This document shows, piece after piece, positions 33,522-45,252 of a DNA stretch of 64,000 nt (the stretch's first letter is position 1; every line of letters begins with the position of its first letter). A program made the translations under genes and the position numbers. The notes under the pieces were generated by a model that was not told where the DNA came from, did no database searches, and worked only from the letters and a program-made list of their open reading frames with translations. Source of the stretch: Scalesia atractyloides (lineage: Eukaryota > Streptophyta > Magnoliopsida > Asterales > Asteraceae); the NCBI GenBank assembly GCA_947069175.1, contig CAMTDV010000017.1:52275137-52339136 (forward strand), written 5' to 3'.

Positions 33522-35227
33522 ATGGCACAAGTAACCATTGACGAACCCAAGCCAACGATAGAAGATTTAAAAATTATCTCAGAGTATGTGGATGTATTTC
33601 CTGAGGAATTGCCTGGTTTACCCCCAGATAGGCAAGTGGAGTTTAGGATTGATATCCTGCCTGGAGCTGCACCAATTGTGAAGGCTCCTTATCGATTAGC
33701 ACCCTCAGAGATGAAGGAACTAAGAACCTTATTAGATGAGCTGTTGGAAAAGGGCTTCATTCAGCCTAGCTCATCGCCTTGGGGAGCTCCTATATTGTAT
33801 GTGTAAAAGAAAAATGGTTCAATGCGTTTGTGCATTGATAATCATGAGTTGAACAAAGTAACAATCAAGAACCGTTACCATTTACCCAGGATCGACGACT
33901 TATTCGACCAGTTGCAAGGAGCTAGTTACCTTTCAAAGATCGATTTAAGGTCTGGATACCACCAGCTGAAAGTCAGGAGTGAAGACGTCTCAAAAATTGC
34001 TTTTAGAACAAGATACAGTCATTATGAGTTCTTAGTGATGCCTTTTGGACTCACTAATGCACCAGCAGTATTCATGGATCTTATGAATAGAGTCTGCAAA
34101 CCATACTTGGATAAGTTTGTCATCGTTTTCATAGACGACATCCTTATCTATTCTCGTAATCAAGCCGATCATGAGAAACATCTAAGGTGCATCCTAGAAC
34201 TTCTAAGACAGGAGAAGTTATATGCAAAATTCTCTAAATGTGAGTTTTGGCTTAAAGAGGTCCAGTTTTTAGGGCATGTGGTGAGCGAACGTGGTATTCA
34301 AGTTGATCCAGCTAAGATTGAAGCTATCATGAATTGGGAAACACCCAAGACTCCTTCTGAGATCCGTAGTTTCCTAGGACTGGCCGGTTTTATAGGAGGT
34401 TCATTGAGAACTTTTCAAGAATAGCCACTCCTCTAACTACTTTAACCCACAAGGCTGTCAAGTTTAATTGGGGACCGAAGCAGCAAGAATCCTTTGAGAT
34501 TCTCAAGCACAAGTTGAGCAATGCTCTCGTTCTTACTCTGCCTGAAGGTACCGAAGAATTTGTTGTCTACTGCGATGCTTCGCACACTGGCATAGGTTGT
34601 GTGCTTATGCAAAGGGGCAAGGTGATTGCCTATGCATCGCGACAATTAAAAAAGCATGAAAGGAATTACACTACCCATGACTTGGAACTAGGTGCCGTGG
34701 TATTTGCACTAAAGTTGTGGAGACACTATTTGTATGGTACGAAGTGTATTATATACACTGACCACAAGAGCCTCCAACACTTGTTCAATCAAAAGGATTT
34801 AAACATGAGGCAATGCCGTTGGATGGAGACATTAAACTATTATGATTGTGAAATACGGTATCACCCTGGCAAGGCAAATGTAGTTGCAGATGCACTTAGT
34901 CGCAAGGAGATGGTTAAGCCAATCAGGATCAACGCCAAAAGTATTGAGCTCAAAAATAGTTTGAATGAGAAACTACTTGATGCTCAAAAGCAAGCTATGT
35001 TGGAAGCGAATCTCCCTATGGAAGGGCTAGGTAAAATTATTGATCAATTGACGCCTGGTAACGATGGAATTCCTAGATTCAATGGGAGAATCTGGGTTCC
35101 AATTTTTGGAGGACTCAGAGATATAATCCTTCAGGAAGCTCATAGCTCCAAATATTCGATGCATCCTGGAAGTGACAAAATGTATCAGGATCTAAAACCA
35201 AAATGTTGGTGGATGGGTATCAAGTAA
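33522..35227 (+). pseudogene. Reverse transcriptase, RNase H and integrase N-terminus, internal copy 2
   Basis: Open pieces are 33522-33806, 33822-34424 and 34514-35227. A TAA replaces a Lys codon after GAPILYV (33804-33806), and a base is missing at the LGLAG-YYRRF site near 34390. RT keeps VFIDDILIYSR. RNase H keeps its acids (VVYCDASHTGIG, ELGAVVFALKLW, IIYTDHKSLQHLF), unlike copy 1. The frame ends at TAA 35225-35227 (WWMGIK), where copy 1 has AAA. Confidence 0.92.
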
Positions 35228-35254
35228 TCCATCGCCAATCATATAGCAAAGTGC

Positions 35255-36375
35255 TTGACGTGTTCGCAAGTCAAGGCAGAACATCAGAGGCCGTCAGGAC
35301 TTCTTCAGCAATTGGAAATACCCACGTGGAAGTGGGAGATGGTAACTATGGATTTCATGACTAAGTTACCCAAGACGAAGAGTGGAAATGACACGATATG
35401 GGTAATCGTCGATAGATTGACTAAGTCAGCTCATTTCTTGCCCATAAATGAGACGCATAGCTCTGACAAGTTAGCCAAGCTTTACGTGGATAAAATCGTG
35501 TCACTGCACGGTGTGCCGGTATCTAGAGTGTCCGATAGAGATACAAGATACACTTCTCACTTCTGGAAGAGTTTCCAACAATCCTTAGGCACCCGATTAA
35601 ACTTCAGTATGACTTACCATCCTCAGACCGATGGTCAGAGTGAGCGTACCATCCAGACACTAGAAGACATGCTTCGCGCTTGTGTGATCGATTTAGGTGG
35701 AAGTTGGGATGACCACTTACCCCTAATCGAGTTCTCCTATAACAACAGTTATCATACAAGCATCAAAGTTGCTCCTTTCGAAGCCTTGTATGGAAGAAAA
35801 TGTCAAACTCCTATTTGTTGGGCGGAAGTTGGGGAGGCCCAACTATCAGGACCTAAGATAGTCCTGGAAATGACAGAACTCTTGATCGTCTCAAAGCAGC
35901 CCGAGATAGGCAGTAGAACTACGCAGATAAGAGGCGTAAACCTCTACAGTTCCAAGTAGGGGACAAGGTCTTGTTGAAGGTATCACCTTGGAAGGGTGTA
36001 ATGCGCTTCGGGAAGATGGGCAAGCTAAGCCCCAGATACATAGGACCGTTTGAGATCATCGAACGTGTTGGATCAGTAGCTTATAAGCTAAATCTACCGG
36101 AGGAGCTAAGCAGAATCCATAATGTGTTCCACATTTGCAACTTAAAGAAGTGCCTAGCAGATGAATCGCTAGCAATGTCTCATGAGGACGTCCAGATCGA
36201 TGAAAACCTGAGGTTCATTGAGAAACCAATTGCAATCGAAGATCGACAGGTCACGAAGCTTCGAAGAAAGAAGATACCTATTGTAAAGGTCAAGTGGGAT
36301 GCTCGTAGAGATCCCGAATATATGTGGGAAGTCGAGTCCAATATGCGACAAAAATACCCTCATCTGTTTGAATAA
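35255..36375 (+). pseudogene. Integrase core, GPY/F module and chromodomain, internal copy 2
   Basis: Integrase core with TMDFMTKLPK, VSDRDTRYTSHFW and DGQSERTIQTLED is open to 35959, but a deletion near 35877 removes the segment after the core and shifts the frame. The C-terminal part is open from 35971 to 36375: YIGPFEIIERVGSVAYKL (GPY/F), FHICNLKKCLADESLAMS, and the complete chromodomain IPIVKVKWDARRDPEYMWE, ending KYPHLFE with TAA at 36373-36375. This is the intact version of the chromodomain that is broken in copy 1. Confidence 0.9.
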
Positions 36376-36395
36376 AATCTCGAGGTCGAGATTTC

Positions 36396-36412
36396 TTTTA
36401 AGGGGGTGAGGA
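36396..36412 (+). promoter_or_regulatory. Polypurine tract before LTR3
   Basis: TTTTAAGGGGGTGAGGA immediately before TGTAACACC of LTR3, same as before LTR2. Confidence 0.88.
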
Positions 36413-39400
36413 TGTAACACCTTGTAATTTCCTGTCCAATTAAATCCCGACACGTGTTCCGTTGTTCCTCTAATGCCACGTGTTGGCCGAGGGGGACCAA
36501 AAGCGTCGTTATGTTATTATGTAACCTCTGAACAACGTATGACAAAATTGAGGGATTAAAAAAGTCAACATTTTTAATTATACCTCTAAGTGACCATTTA
36601 TCGAACCCGGAACTTATCAATGTTCGCTTATACATCAGAGAGTGCTAACCAACTGCCATATTGAATAAAACATGTTTTTATGGTGAAATATGAGAGTTTG
36701 GAGAAGTTCAGGGGCCAAAATGGAAATTTTGTGAACTGACCTCTCAGGCGCCACGCGCCAGAGACCAAGTATCCCCGCGCGACGCGCGGGAAAGACATGT
36801 TCGCAGAAATTGCAGGACAGCTGCAGACCTGCATGCATGCCACCTCTTTTCGCGAATTTCCAGCATTTCTCTACTCAAGACACGTACATGGACACTTGTG
36901 CACTTCAGGGATGCATGCTAAACACTTGTATCAACCTCCATATCTTCCAATTCCATAAATTGAAGCCTTGATTCATCCTTCAAGAACTTGCACACTCCTC
37001 AAATTCTCATCCTCAAACCTCTGTAAGTTCTAGAGCTTCAAGAGTCTTCAAGTCCATCTCATATTCATGCAAGGATCTTGTGTAAGTGTTCTTGACCTTC
37101 CTTACTCAGTTTATTTCTCATTCTAGCTAAAAGTCAAGTTCGTCGTAAAACATCTTTTACTTTAAGCTTAAATCCTTATCGTCCAGCCATGGTTCGAATC
37201 AAACATGGTTATGTGATCGTAATAAGGTAGGTATCAACCCCCATAAGGGGCACCTCCTGATTACTGCAAATTCTTGATCAATTGATGAGTCAAACTATTT
37301 TATAAAAAGTCAAACTGGGTCAGATTTGATAATAGAAGCATAACTAGTAACATGCATGTTATAAAATCAGTTTTGTCACTCTAAATACTTAGTAATAATT
37401 ATAAGAACATGTGGGAACATGTTCGGCTCGTCAATTCCAGGTCTAAGGTCGGTTCGCAACCGAAAGTCGTGAAGTTTGACTCCTACTTTGACTTTCAGTT
37501 CTGACCCGATTTAGAGTCTTTCAAGGCCGATTCTAAGTTTCATTTTGATCCTTATACAATGTAGTATAACCCCCTGAGGTCATACTACATGGTCATAATC
37601 ATAATCCGAGTTTATACGCAAGTTTCATTAATGTGTCAAATTTGACTACTTTGCCCATTTTGCTTAAAATGAGATTTAAACTAAAATGAACATGCAACAA
37701 GTTACCCACTGATATGTTAACTTGGTTGGCTTGCATGCATGTCAATAATTTTGTCATAATATGAGTTTTTCCTAAATATCGCAAATCAAGCTTTTAAAGG
37801 ACCAAAATGCCCTTTTCGGCAAATAAAATGTTTTAACCATAACTCCTACAATAAAATACTTTACCTACTGATGTTATAATATATTAGAATTATTTGGGAT
37901 GTTAAATCAGTTTATAAACCGAGTTTATGAAAAGGCTCTTGCATGGTATCGAAAAATGATGATAATACCCTTACGGTGCATAAAATGAGTTTTAAAGACA
38001 TTTTTATAGCCGAACCTTTTACAAACTGATTTTATGTATTAAATAAAATATTTGAATATATAAACCTGATCAAAACTAAGATTTTCCTTAAACATCGGTT
38101 AAATCTTCATTTAGCGACCTTTAACGCCTTTTCGACGCATGGAATGGGTTAAAACCATATCTAAGCATCAAGACTTGTTACCTACTGATTATAAAACATA
38201 TTTTAGATATTTTTATAGTAGGTACAAGTTATAAACTAAGATTCCCAAATAAGTCTTCAAATCTATGCGTGAAATGACCAAAATACTCTTTCGGGGCATA
38301 GTTTGGTGTTTAAATATAAACCACACATATCTTTGACATCTTACTGATATAACATCATAAATTAACTATTTTTACTGAATAATTATGACCATGACTTCAG
38401 AATTATTGCAAACCTCTTTTATAAGTCGTAAAATGACCAAATTACCCTTTTAAAGTCGAAATCGATTTTAAAACTATAACGGGCATACGTGTTGGTATCT
38501 TACTGATATTAAAACATGTGGTAAGCATATTAGCACATGAAACTTTTATATGACTCATCCAGTTACCCGATATCGCTTATATGCGTAAGGTTAAGTCTAC
38601 GTGACTAGTTTACGTAAATTCACCAAAACGGGTCTAACCTTATCATTTCTATATCAAAATCCAGAATGTTATATGTTTACCCAAAATATACAAGTCCTAG
38701 TACTTGTCGGGTTTAAACAACATTCTTTCCGGTCATCGCTTAATCTAGCGTATTGTTCCGTTACGTATCCTTTAAGCTAACCGATTCGAGTCAACAACTC
38801 AACCTAAACCCGTTAGCATTCTAATTGGTTATTAATACCATCAATCCAGACTAGAAGCCTCTCAGTAGATCGATACTTGCATTTGTCTTCTTGATTATCG
38901 GCTGAGTTACTATTCATTAGAAGAACTAGCTCAGGTAAATACTTTAACTTATTTTCCCTATACGGGCTTAGGATACGGTATTTTATTACTGCTTTGCCGG
39001 GTATAGGATCAAGTTTATCGGATTGTGATTTACTAAATCTTATAACCCGTTTTATTCTGTATTGTCTGATAACTTAAACATTGGGGGTTAACTCGACCGT
39101 GTCCTGGATATCCTTGGCTCATTTAAATTACTAATGGCCACGACCTAAGCGCGGGGTGTAGGCATACACCTGACAGACGCTAATGCTAAAAAATTATTTC
39201 TATTATACTCCTCCGTGGGTTTTATTAAGTGGTGTGTCGATTAATCAGGTTATTCGGGTTCCACACCAGACCCCATATGTATTGAGAGACCTGTAAAGCT
39301 GTAAACAGGATCATTTTGAATTGTCTGAGGTTATAAAAGATTTTTGTGCTCAATGCACCTAAACAAAATTTTAAATGTTTTCAAAATGAGTCAGTTAAAT

Positions 39401-39749
39401 GTATTTACCAATGAAAACTGACGTATTTTCCAAAAAGGCTAAGTGACAGGTTTCGGCACGGAATAGGCTAGGAGCTGCTTGGTAACGACATAGAGAATTT
39501 TGCAAGTTCTTAGTCAAGCCTAAAGTCTGTCGGAGATTATCATTTTCGTACTTTCGATCCGCCTGTGGATCTAATATTGCAAACCATATATTTGTTTTAT
39601 AGACTTTTAAATCCAATGGTTTGTAATAATATTTAATATTCAAGTCTTCCGCTGTGCTGTATATGTTTGACCATGATGATACCAATCTTACGTCACGGTA
39701 CTCCCCACCCGGGCCCACCGGGATTGTGTTGGAAATACGGGGTGTGACA
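36413..39749 (+). repeat. LTR3 of the chromovirus array
   Basis: 3337 bp, TGTAACACC to GGGGTGTGACA. It agrees with LTR2 in most of its 5' half and with LTR1 at some places nearer the 3' end (for example the CATTTGTCTTCTTGATTATC segment near 38880, which LTR2 lacks). GGAAC follows at 39750-39754. Confidence 0.95.
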
Positions 39750-39754
39750 GGAAC
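39750..39754. repeat. Target site duplication GGAAC of the chromovirus array (right)
   Basis: Identical to 16899-16903. There is no such duplication around the middle LTR. Confidence 0.93.
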
Positions 39755-40093
39755 AGAAGTTGTAGATTTGGTGTGATGGTTGGGATTTGGCAGTGGTGGT
39801 GCTTGGGCGGTGAAGTGGGAGTGGTGGTGGCAGTTGACGGTGGTTGAGGTGGCAGATGATAAGAGAGTTATGCGAAGAGATAAAATAAGTTCTGTAGAGC
39901 GAGAAAGAAGCATGTATGTATATGATATAATATTTTGTTTTATTAATTAAAATGTATTTTAATAAAAAGGTAAAAAGACTAAAATACCCTTGTGTTTTCT
40001 GATTTAACTAAAAAAATAAATGAGTTGGTGTTAAAGGACATAACCTGCAGGGGTTTGTAAACATCGAGTACGTTTCTTGTATATATTGAAGAC
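39755..40093. mobile_element. Right arm of the inverted-repeat DNA element
   Basis: Continues the element split by the chromovirus array: GATTTGGCAGTGGTGGTGCT at 39777 echoes 16836-16855. Its outer 66 bases (40027-40093) are the reverse complement of 16044-16110. Without the array the element would be about 1.2 kb or slightly more. No ORF. Confidence 0.55.
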
Positions 40094-40168
40094 AAATGAC
40101 ACAGTTTGCAATAAGTAGCATCATACATAAAATACGATTTTTGTAATTTACTTTAATGGTTTTGGCCC

Positions 40169-42771
40169 GTGACACTAAATTTGTTACTTTTTTATAGTTA
40201 AGTGTAAGGGTGATTAGGTCATTATACACCTTAGGGGGTTGTTTTTGGTAATTACAAAGTTCTTTTAATATTTGGAGGATATTGTCATTTTAGTCCCTGA
40301 GGTTTGTTCCAAATTTTCGTTTTAATCCAAATAGTTTTTTTTCTCCTTTGGGTCCTTGAGTTTTTCATTTTGTGCCATTTTGATCACATTGCTTAACTCC
40401 GTCTAAAACCCCAGTTTTAACCAAGGGTATTTTTGGTAGTTTCATTATAAACTTTTCAACTTGCCATTTTAGTCTAAAACTCATTTTACGTTAAACAAAA
40501 AAATTAATGTTCACTCTGTTTTAACTCTACTTACTTTATCTTCCAGACACAACCTATAGACCTCATTTGAACCACCACCACCACAACATTATCCCCACCA
40601 TCACCACCCCACCACACTGCCACCACCACCACACCATCTCTCTATTTCGCTCTCTCTGTAATACCACCGCCATTGCCTCCATCCAAAAACGAAGATCGAG
40701 AAGGTTCCGATTTAGACAACCACAAGCAGCGGGTAGGGCTCGGTAGCATGTAACTGTGTTAGACGGTGGTTAATGTGGTCCATGGCGACGACATGGTTAA
40801 GGAACTTAAAGGTCGTGACGTCGACGACGACGTAGTGTGCTTAGATGATGGAGAAGACAGTTCAATAGTGAACAGACGATGAGGTCGGAGTCGTAGCAGC
40901 GATTTCGACCAGTTGGGGTTCCACTCACGGCCGGTGAACCACCGGTGAAGCCAAACAGAAGGCGATAGTGGTGGTCGGTGAACCTCTAGTCAAGGTCGAT
41001 GGACCTCCTAACCCTCTCTCTCTTTTTGATTCTTTGTCTAACTTGTTTATCTCTCTTTCTAATCCTCTATCTAACTCGTTTCTCTCTCTTTAAGATTTTC
41101 TTTCATAGTAACAATGGTGGTGGGGTGACGATAGTGAGGGTTCTGGTGGTTTGGTTATGCTGATTTAAAATTGAAGATGAAGGGGCGGTGGGGTGACGAT
41201 AGTGAGGGTTGTAGCGGTTTTGCTATGGTGGTTTATGGTTGAAGATGAAGTGGTAGCTTGAAGAAGAACAAACGGAGGTTATGAAAATTAAAATAAATAA
41301 AATATTAGCAATCTGATAAAAATGCCCTTGATTTAACTGATCTTTTAGAATAGAGTTAGGCAATGTGATCAAAATGACAAAAAATGGAAAGCTCAGAGAC
41401 CCATAGGAGAAAAAAAACTATTTGGACTAAAATGACAATTTGAGACAAATCTCAGGGACTAAAATGACAATTTACTCTAATATTTAAGAGATTATTAATG
41501 TAATTACTCAAGGTTTTGTTTTTGTTATTTTTACAATATTATTTACAAAATGTTTTAAATATACAAATAAATATGTATTTTGATTAACCTTTTGTTTTTT
41601 TATAAACGTCATTTTCAAAATCATTTGTTTTTTAACCTTTTTTAAATCGTCTATCATTTTAAAAAAAATTATTTTTAAACCGTTTGATTATCAAAACCGT
41701 TCTTTTTAAAGTCGTTGTCTTTTAAAGTTTCTTAAACAGTTCATTTTACACCGTTCTTTTTTAAAATCGTTTTTAAACTTAAAAAAAACGTTTTTTAATC
41801 GTTGATTTTTAAAAGCGTTTCTTTTTAAACAGTTATTTTACTTTTAGAACCGTTTTTTAAACCGTTCATTTTTTGAAATTTTGTATTCAATTCACTTATA
41901 GCTGTTAGGGAAATTTTTTTTCAAAAAATGAAAGATTTAAAAAATAGAAGGAATTTAAAAATGATCAATTTTAAATGAAGGAGTGATTTAAAAAAACTAA
42001 GATTTTAACAAACGACGTTTATAGAAAAATAAAACCTTAAAAATAAGTTAACAAGTGTAAGGTTTTAAAAAACGCAAAAATTCAATTAAATAAAGATTAA
42101 AAAATAACGAATATTGAACAAACAAACGGTCCAAAAAATAGAAGATTTGAAAAAAAAGACAAATCATTCTAAAAAAGTTTAAAAAATGAACGATGTTTCA
42201 CAAACTTTTAATTAGAATGGTTCATCTTTTTTCAAATCTTCATTTCTTTTGTTTTTTATACACGTCATTTTCTAAAGTTTAAAAAACGAACGATTTATAA
42301 AAGGTGAATTATTCAAAAATGTTTAAAAACAAACGATTATAAAAAGAATGGTATAAAATAAAGTGTTTAAAAAACTTTAAAAGACAAATGACTTTTAAAT
42401 GAACGATATTAAAAAACAATCAGTTTAAAAATGAACAATTTTAAAATGATGGACAATTTAAAAAAAGTAAATAATTATTTTTAAATCGACGTTTATAAAA
42501 ACGAACGGTTAATGAAAATACATATTTATTTGTATATTTTTTTTATCTAAACGACATTTATTTGTATATTTAAAACGTATGTTGTTAAATAATAATTATG
42601 AAAATAATGAAATAATAAGGAAAAAACTTGAGTAATTTCATTAATAATCTCTTAAATATTAAAAGAACTTTGTAACTATCAAAAACATCCTTTAAGGTGT
42701 ATAATGATCTAATTACCCTTGCACTTAATCTTAAAAAAAGTAATAAACTTGAGTAACAAAGTTAATGTCAC
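40169..42771. mobile_element. Long AT-rich foldback (inverted-repeat) element
   Basis: The left arm (from 40169, GTGACACTAA...) is the inverted counterpart of the right arm ending at 42771 (...TTAATGTCAC). Examples are TTAAGTGTAAGGGTGATTAG against the complement of 42701-42730, and CATTATACACCTT against AAGGTGTATAATG. The match resumes beyond the inserted MULE (41478-41640 against 42450-42655). The centre is made of A/T runs around AACG and CGTT. No ORF. An end duplication could not be established (TTTTGGCCC against ATCAAGACC). Confidence 0.6.
40275..41477. mobile_element. Mutator-like (MULE) non-autonomous element
   Basis: 1203 bp. Long inverted ends: GAGGATATTGTCATTTTAGT at the left against GAGTAAATTGTCATTTTAGT read inward from the right, with similarity continuing for about 140 bases. 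A 9-bp duplication TAATATTTG (40266-40274) and TAATATTTA (41478-41486) matches 8 of 9. Long inverted ends and a 9-bp duplication are the MULE hallmarks. The interior has CCA-repeat-rich and GGTGG-rich tracts but no transposase. Confidence 0.85.
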
Positions 42772-44577
42772 ATCAAGACCCGCAGTGGATTGAAACGGGG
42801 CATGGTGACTTTTCATAGCTTATGACACTATTATATGTTTTAATATTTAAAGCAACCAATTTAAATTATCACACAAGACATGAAATTAATACAAGTAATA
42901 AAAAGAGAAAATCCATGAAATAAACTCCAATTATTTAACTAAGGCACATCCTATCTGTCTTCATATCAAACTCATCTCACCTTTATGTTCGTGAGTAATT
43001 CCTGTTTTCTTTTATAAAAAAGAATTTTAAATTATTTTTAAGAAAATGGTTTTAACATGCTTTCCAGAGTTAGTATACAGACCATAATATGTCAACAAGT
43101 CATACAGTGTAACCATGTATACAAAACAAACAACCAAGTGAACATATGAACCAAATGAATATATGATAACTCGAATGTAAGAATACTATGAGACTCGAGC
43201 CCCGAAGAGCGAATCTGATAACGATGGTGATACTAGGCTAAAATCCATGGTCGTAGGGAACCTAACCAGTCGTGGATCTACAATAACATGCTAGAATAAA
43301 ACAGACTGACACACTTAACAATTAAAATAAAACACATAAATGCATGCATGCATCGATATTATAACACACTGAAATTTAGCATGAATGAATTAAACAAGTA
43401 ATTAACATGATACATCCCCAAAATTGATAAAAGTAAGAAAGGGAAAAATAATAGAAATTAATCACGGGGTGCGTTTCGGGTGATCCTGAATAACCGCACG
43501 ATTATTAAGAAGGGAAAACTCCATGAACAAAATAGTTTTCCTAGAAAAACAATATATATAAAAATATACTAATCAACCAATAAAATAAATTACAAAGTAT
43601 TACTATCCTTATCCTAAATAAAAATTGAAATCTTATTTAATATTTTAACACATCTATTATATTATGTATAAAAGTTTTTATATCCAATTTTCATTTGGTG
43701 AAATATGCTAAATTCTTTTTATTTAAATCTCTAATTTTCACAATAAAAACCATAACTTACATTAATTAGTATTTTCCATATAACAAGCGTAAAATTTCAT
43801 AAAGTATAGTTTTACGTATCTATATTATTTTGTGATAAAAATAACATGCTTTTTAATATAATATTTATAAACACATTTTTACACTAAAATGAAGCATATC
43901 ACACATTTTTACACTAATTAAGCATATCAAATAAATTGATTTTACCAACAGTTAATTGTTTTGTTTCCCGTGATAGTTTTTTTTTTGTTAGGAGATAATT
44001 TATATATCCGAAAGAATATTTATATTAAGTATATATTTTCAAGTTATTCTGAGACGTAGTATGATGAATGATGCATTGATATGATAGATCGATTTGACAG
44101 TGGCGTGTATATTCTCCAAGCAAAATATCATGCATTTGAACATGTATACTCATTATGCACATAGATCAGGGTAGGGTAATTATGATTAGTTGTGATATAT
44201 ATTTTTTTAAACGATAAATTTCTTCTAAATTTTTTGTGTTTATTGTGAGACTTGTATTAATAGTATTATATTATAGAGTTTTTACGTATTAAAATTAAGT
44301 AGATTAACTAACTTGCTATAAAATATTTAGAAAGTAACGGTTTAGAGCATTCACATCCTAAGTAGAGTTCTTTGATTAACTTTGAATAAAGTAAGCATGA
44401 ACAAAAACGTGTATCAATTTGCCCTTTTATTTTAACTTGTTACTTCGTTTAATATAAGCTTCTTAATAAAACTTTCATAAGTCGAAACATTTAATATTTC
44501 TTACAGTAAGTTTTATGCAACATCAGCACACAATCATCTTTTTTCAACTAACTAGTTTTGTATTGATATTATTAACA
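42772..44577. other. AT-rich intergenic stretch, nothing recognised
   Basis: No ORF, LTR boundary, PBS or inverted repeat that I could support. A GCATGCATGCATCG run lies near 43341-43354. Possibly old transposon remains. Confidence 0.5.
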
Positions 44578-44582
44578 CATAT
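44578..44582. repeat. Target site duplication CATAT of the Tat element (left)
   Basis: CATAT precedes TGATGACGGG, and the same five bases follow the other LTR at 54696-54700. Confidence 0.92.
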
Positions 44583-45172
44583 TGATGACGGGTAGCTCAA
44601 GCCTCAATAAATGATTTAAACACATTAACGTTTAAAAGGTCAAAAGGTTAAAGGGTTCGAAACCCGCAAACTCAGGTGAACAGCAAAAAACATGTGAACA
44701 GCAAACCATGTGCACAAAGAAAACCCTTTTATCCGCAGGTCCAAAGCCTTCAACCCTTAAACGACCAACGGGTAATTACTCCACTGTAGCCTTGGATCCT
44801 TGGTCACGAGCTTCCCCTTATAGAATGTGTCTTGTCTATAAGAACCAGCTCACCAGCTCAAACAGCCATATCACATACACCAGATTTGCTGAGTTTACAC
44901 ATACTCACTGATCTTCTCTCCTTTCTTGAGAACAAGCTCCTTGCTTGCTTCTCTTCTTCATTTCAAACAACATTGCTTCGCTAACAACTTCATTCTGGCT
45001 TGAATTCCCTTCAAGCTGGAATCAAAAGCGATCAATAAACAAGTGATCCAACCCCACATGCTACAAACGTGGGAGGACCCCACGACCTGCGTTAGGCTAA
45101 TCGAAACCCTTGAAGCCTTTTAGCCTAACCAGCCTGTCCACTATCCTTAGTCTTGTATCTGTTGTAACAACA
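44583..45172 (+). repeat. 5' LTR of the Tat element
   Basis: 590 bp, TGATGACGGG to TTGTAACAACA. A possible TATA box (TATAAGAA) lies at 44837-44844. It aligns with 54070-54695 but lacks a segment present there around 54188-54250. Confidence 0.93.
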
Positions 45173-45175
45173 AGT

Positions 45176-45193
45176 TGGCGCCCACCGTGGGGC
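45176..45193 (+). promoter_or_regulatory. Primer binding site of the Tat element
   Basis: TGGCGCCCACCGTGGGGC follows the LTR after three bases. TGGCGCC-type sites are usual in Tat/Athila elements. I cannot name the tRNA with certainty. Confidence 0.8.
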
Positions 45194-45252
45194 TACGCCG
45201 CTTACTTTATCTCAAAGACCAGTAGTGTAGCTCCATTTTCTTCAAAATTATC

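Larger units (their letters stand above)
16904..39749 (+). mobile_element. Ty3/gypsy chromovirus (Tekay-like) tandem array: LTR-internal-LTR-internal-LTR
   Basis: A 22.8-kb plus-strand structure with three LTRs (16904-20235, 26665-29981, 36413-39749) and two internal regions (20236-26664 and 29982-36412). Only the outermost ends carry a target duplication, so one insertion became a tandem. Each internal region has a PBS, a pre-gag ORF, a long leader, gag, protease, RT, RNase H, integrase, chromodomain and PPT. The chromodomain and the long LTRs suggest the Tekay/Del lineage. Both copies are defective and share two nonsense codons in gag. Confidence 0.95.

Noticed and set aside
40160..42780. 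9-bp target duplication for the outer foldback element
   Set aside because: The flanks TTTTGGCCC and ATCAAGACC match too poorly to support defined ends.
42772..44577. Possible further LTR or host promoter (GC-rich CCCGCAGTGG near 42779, CACGGGGTGCG near 43463)
   Set aside because: No paired ends, PBS, PPT or ORF could be found.
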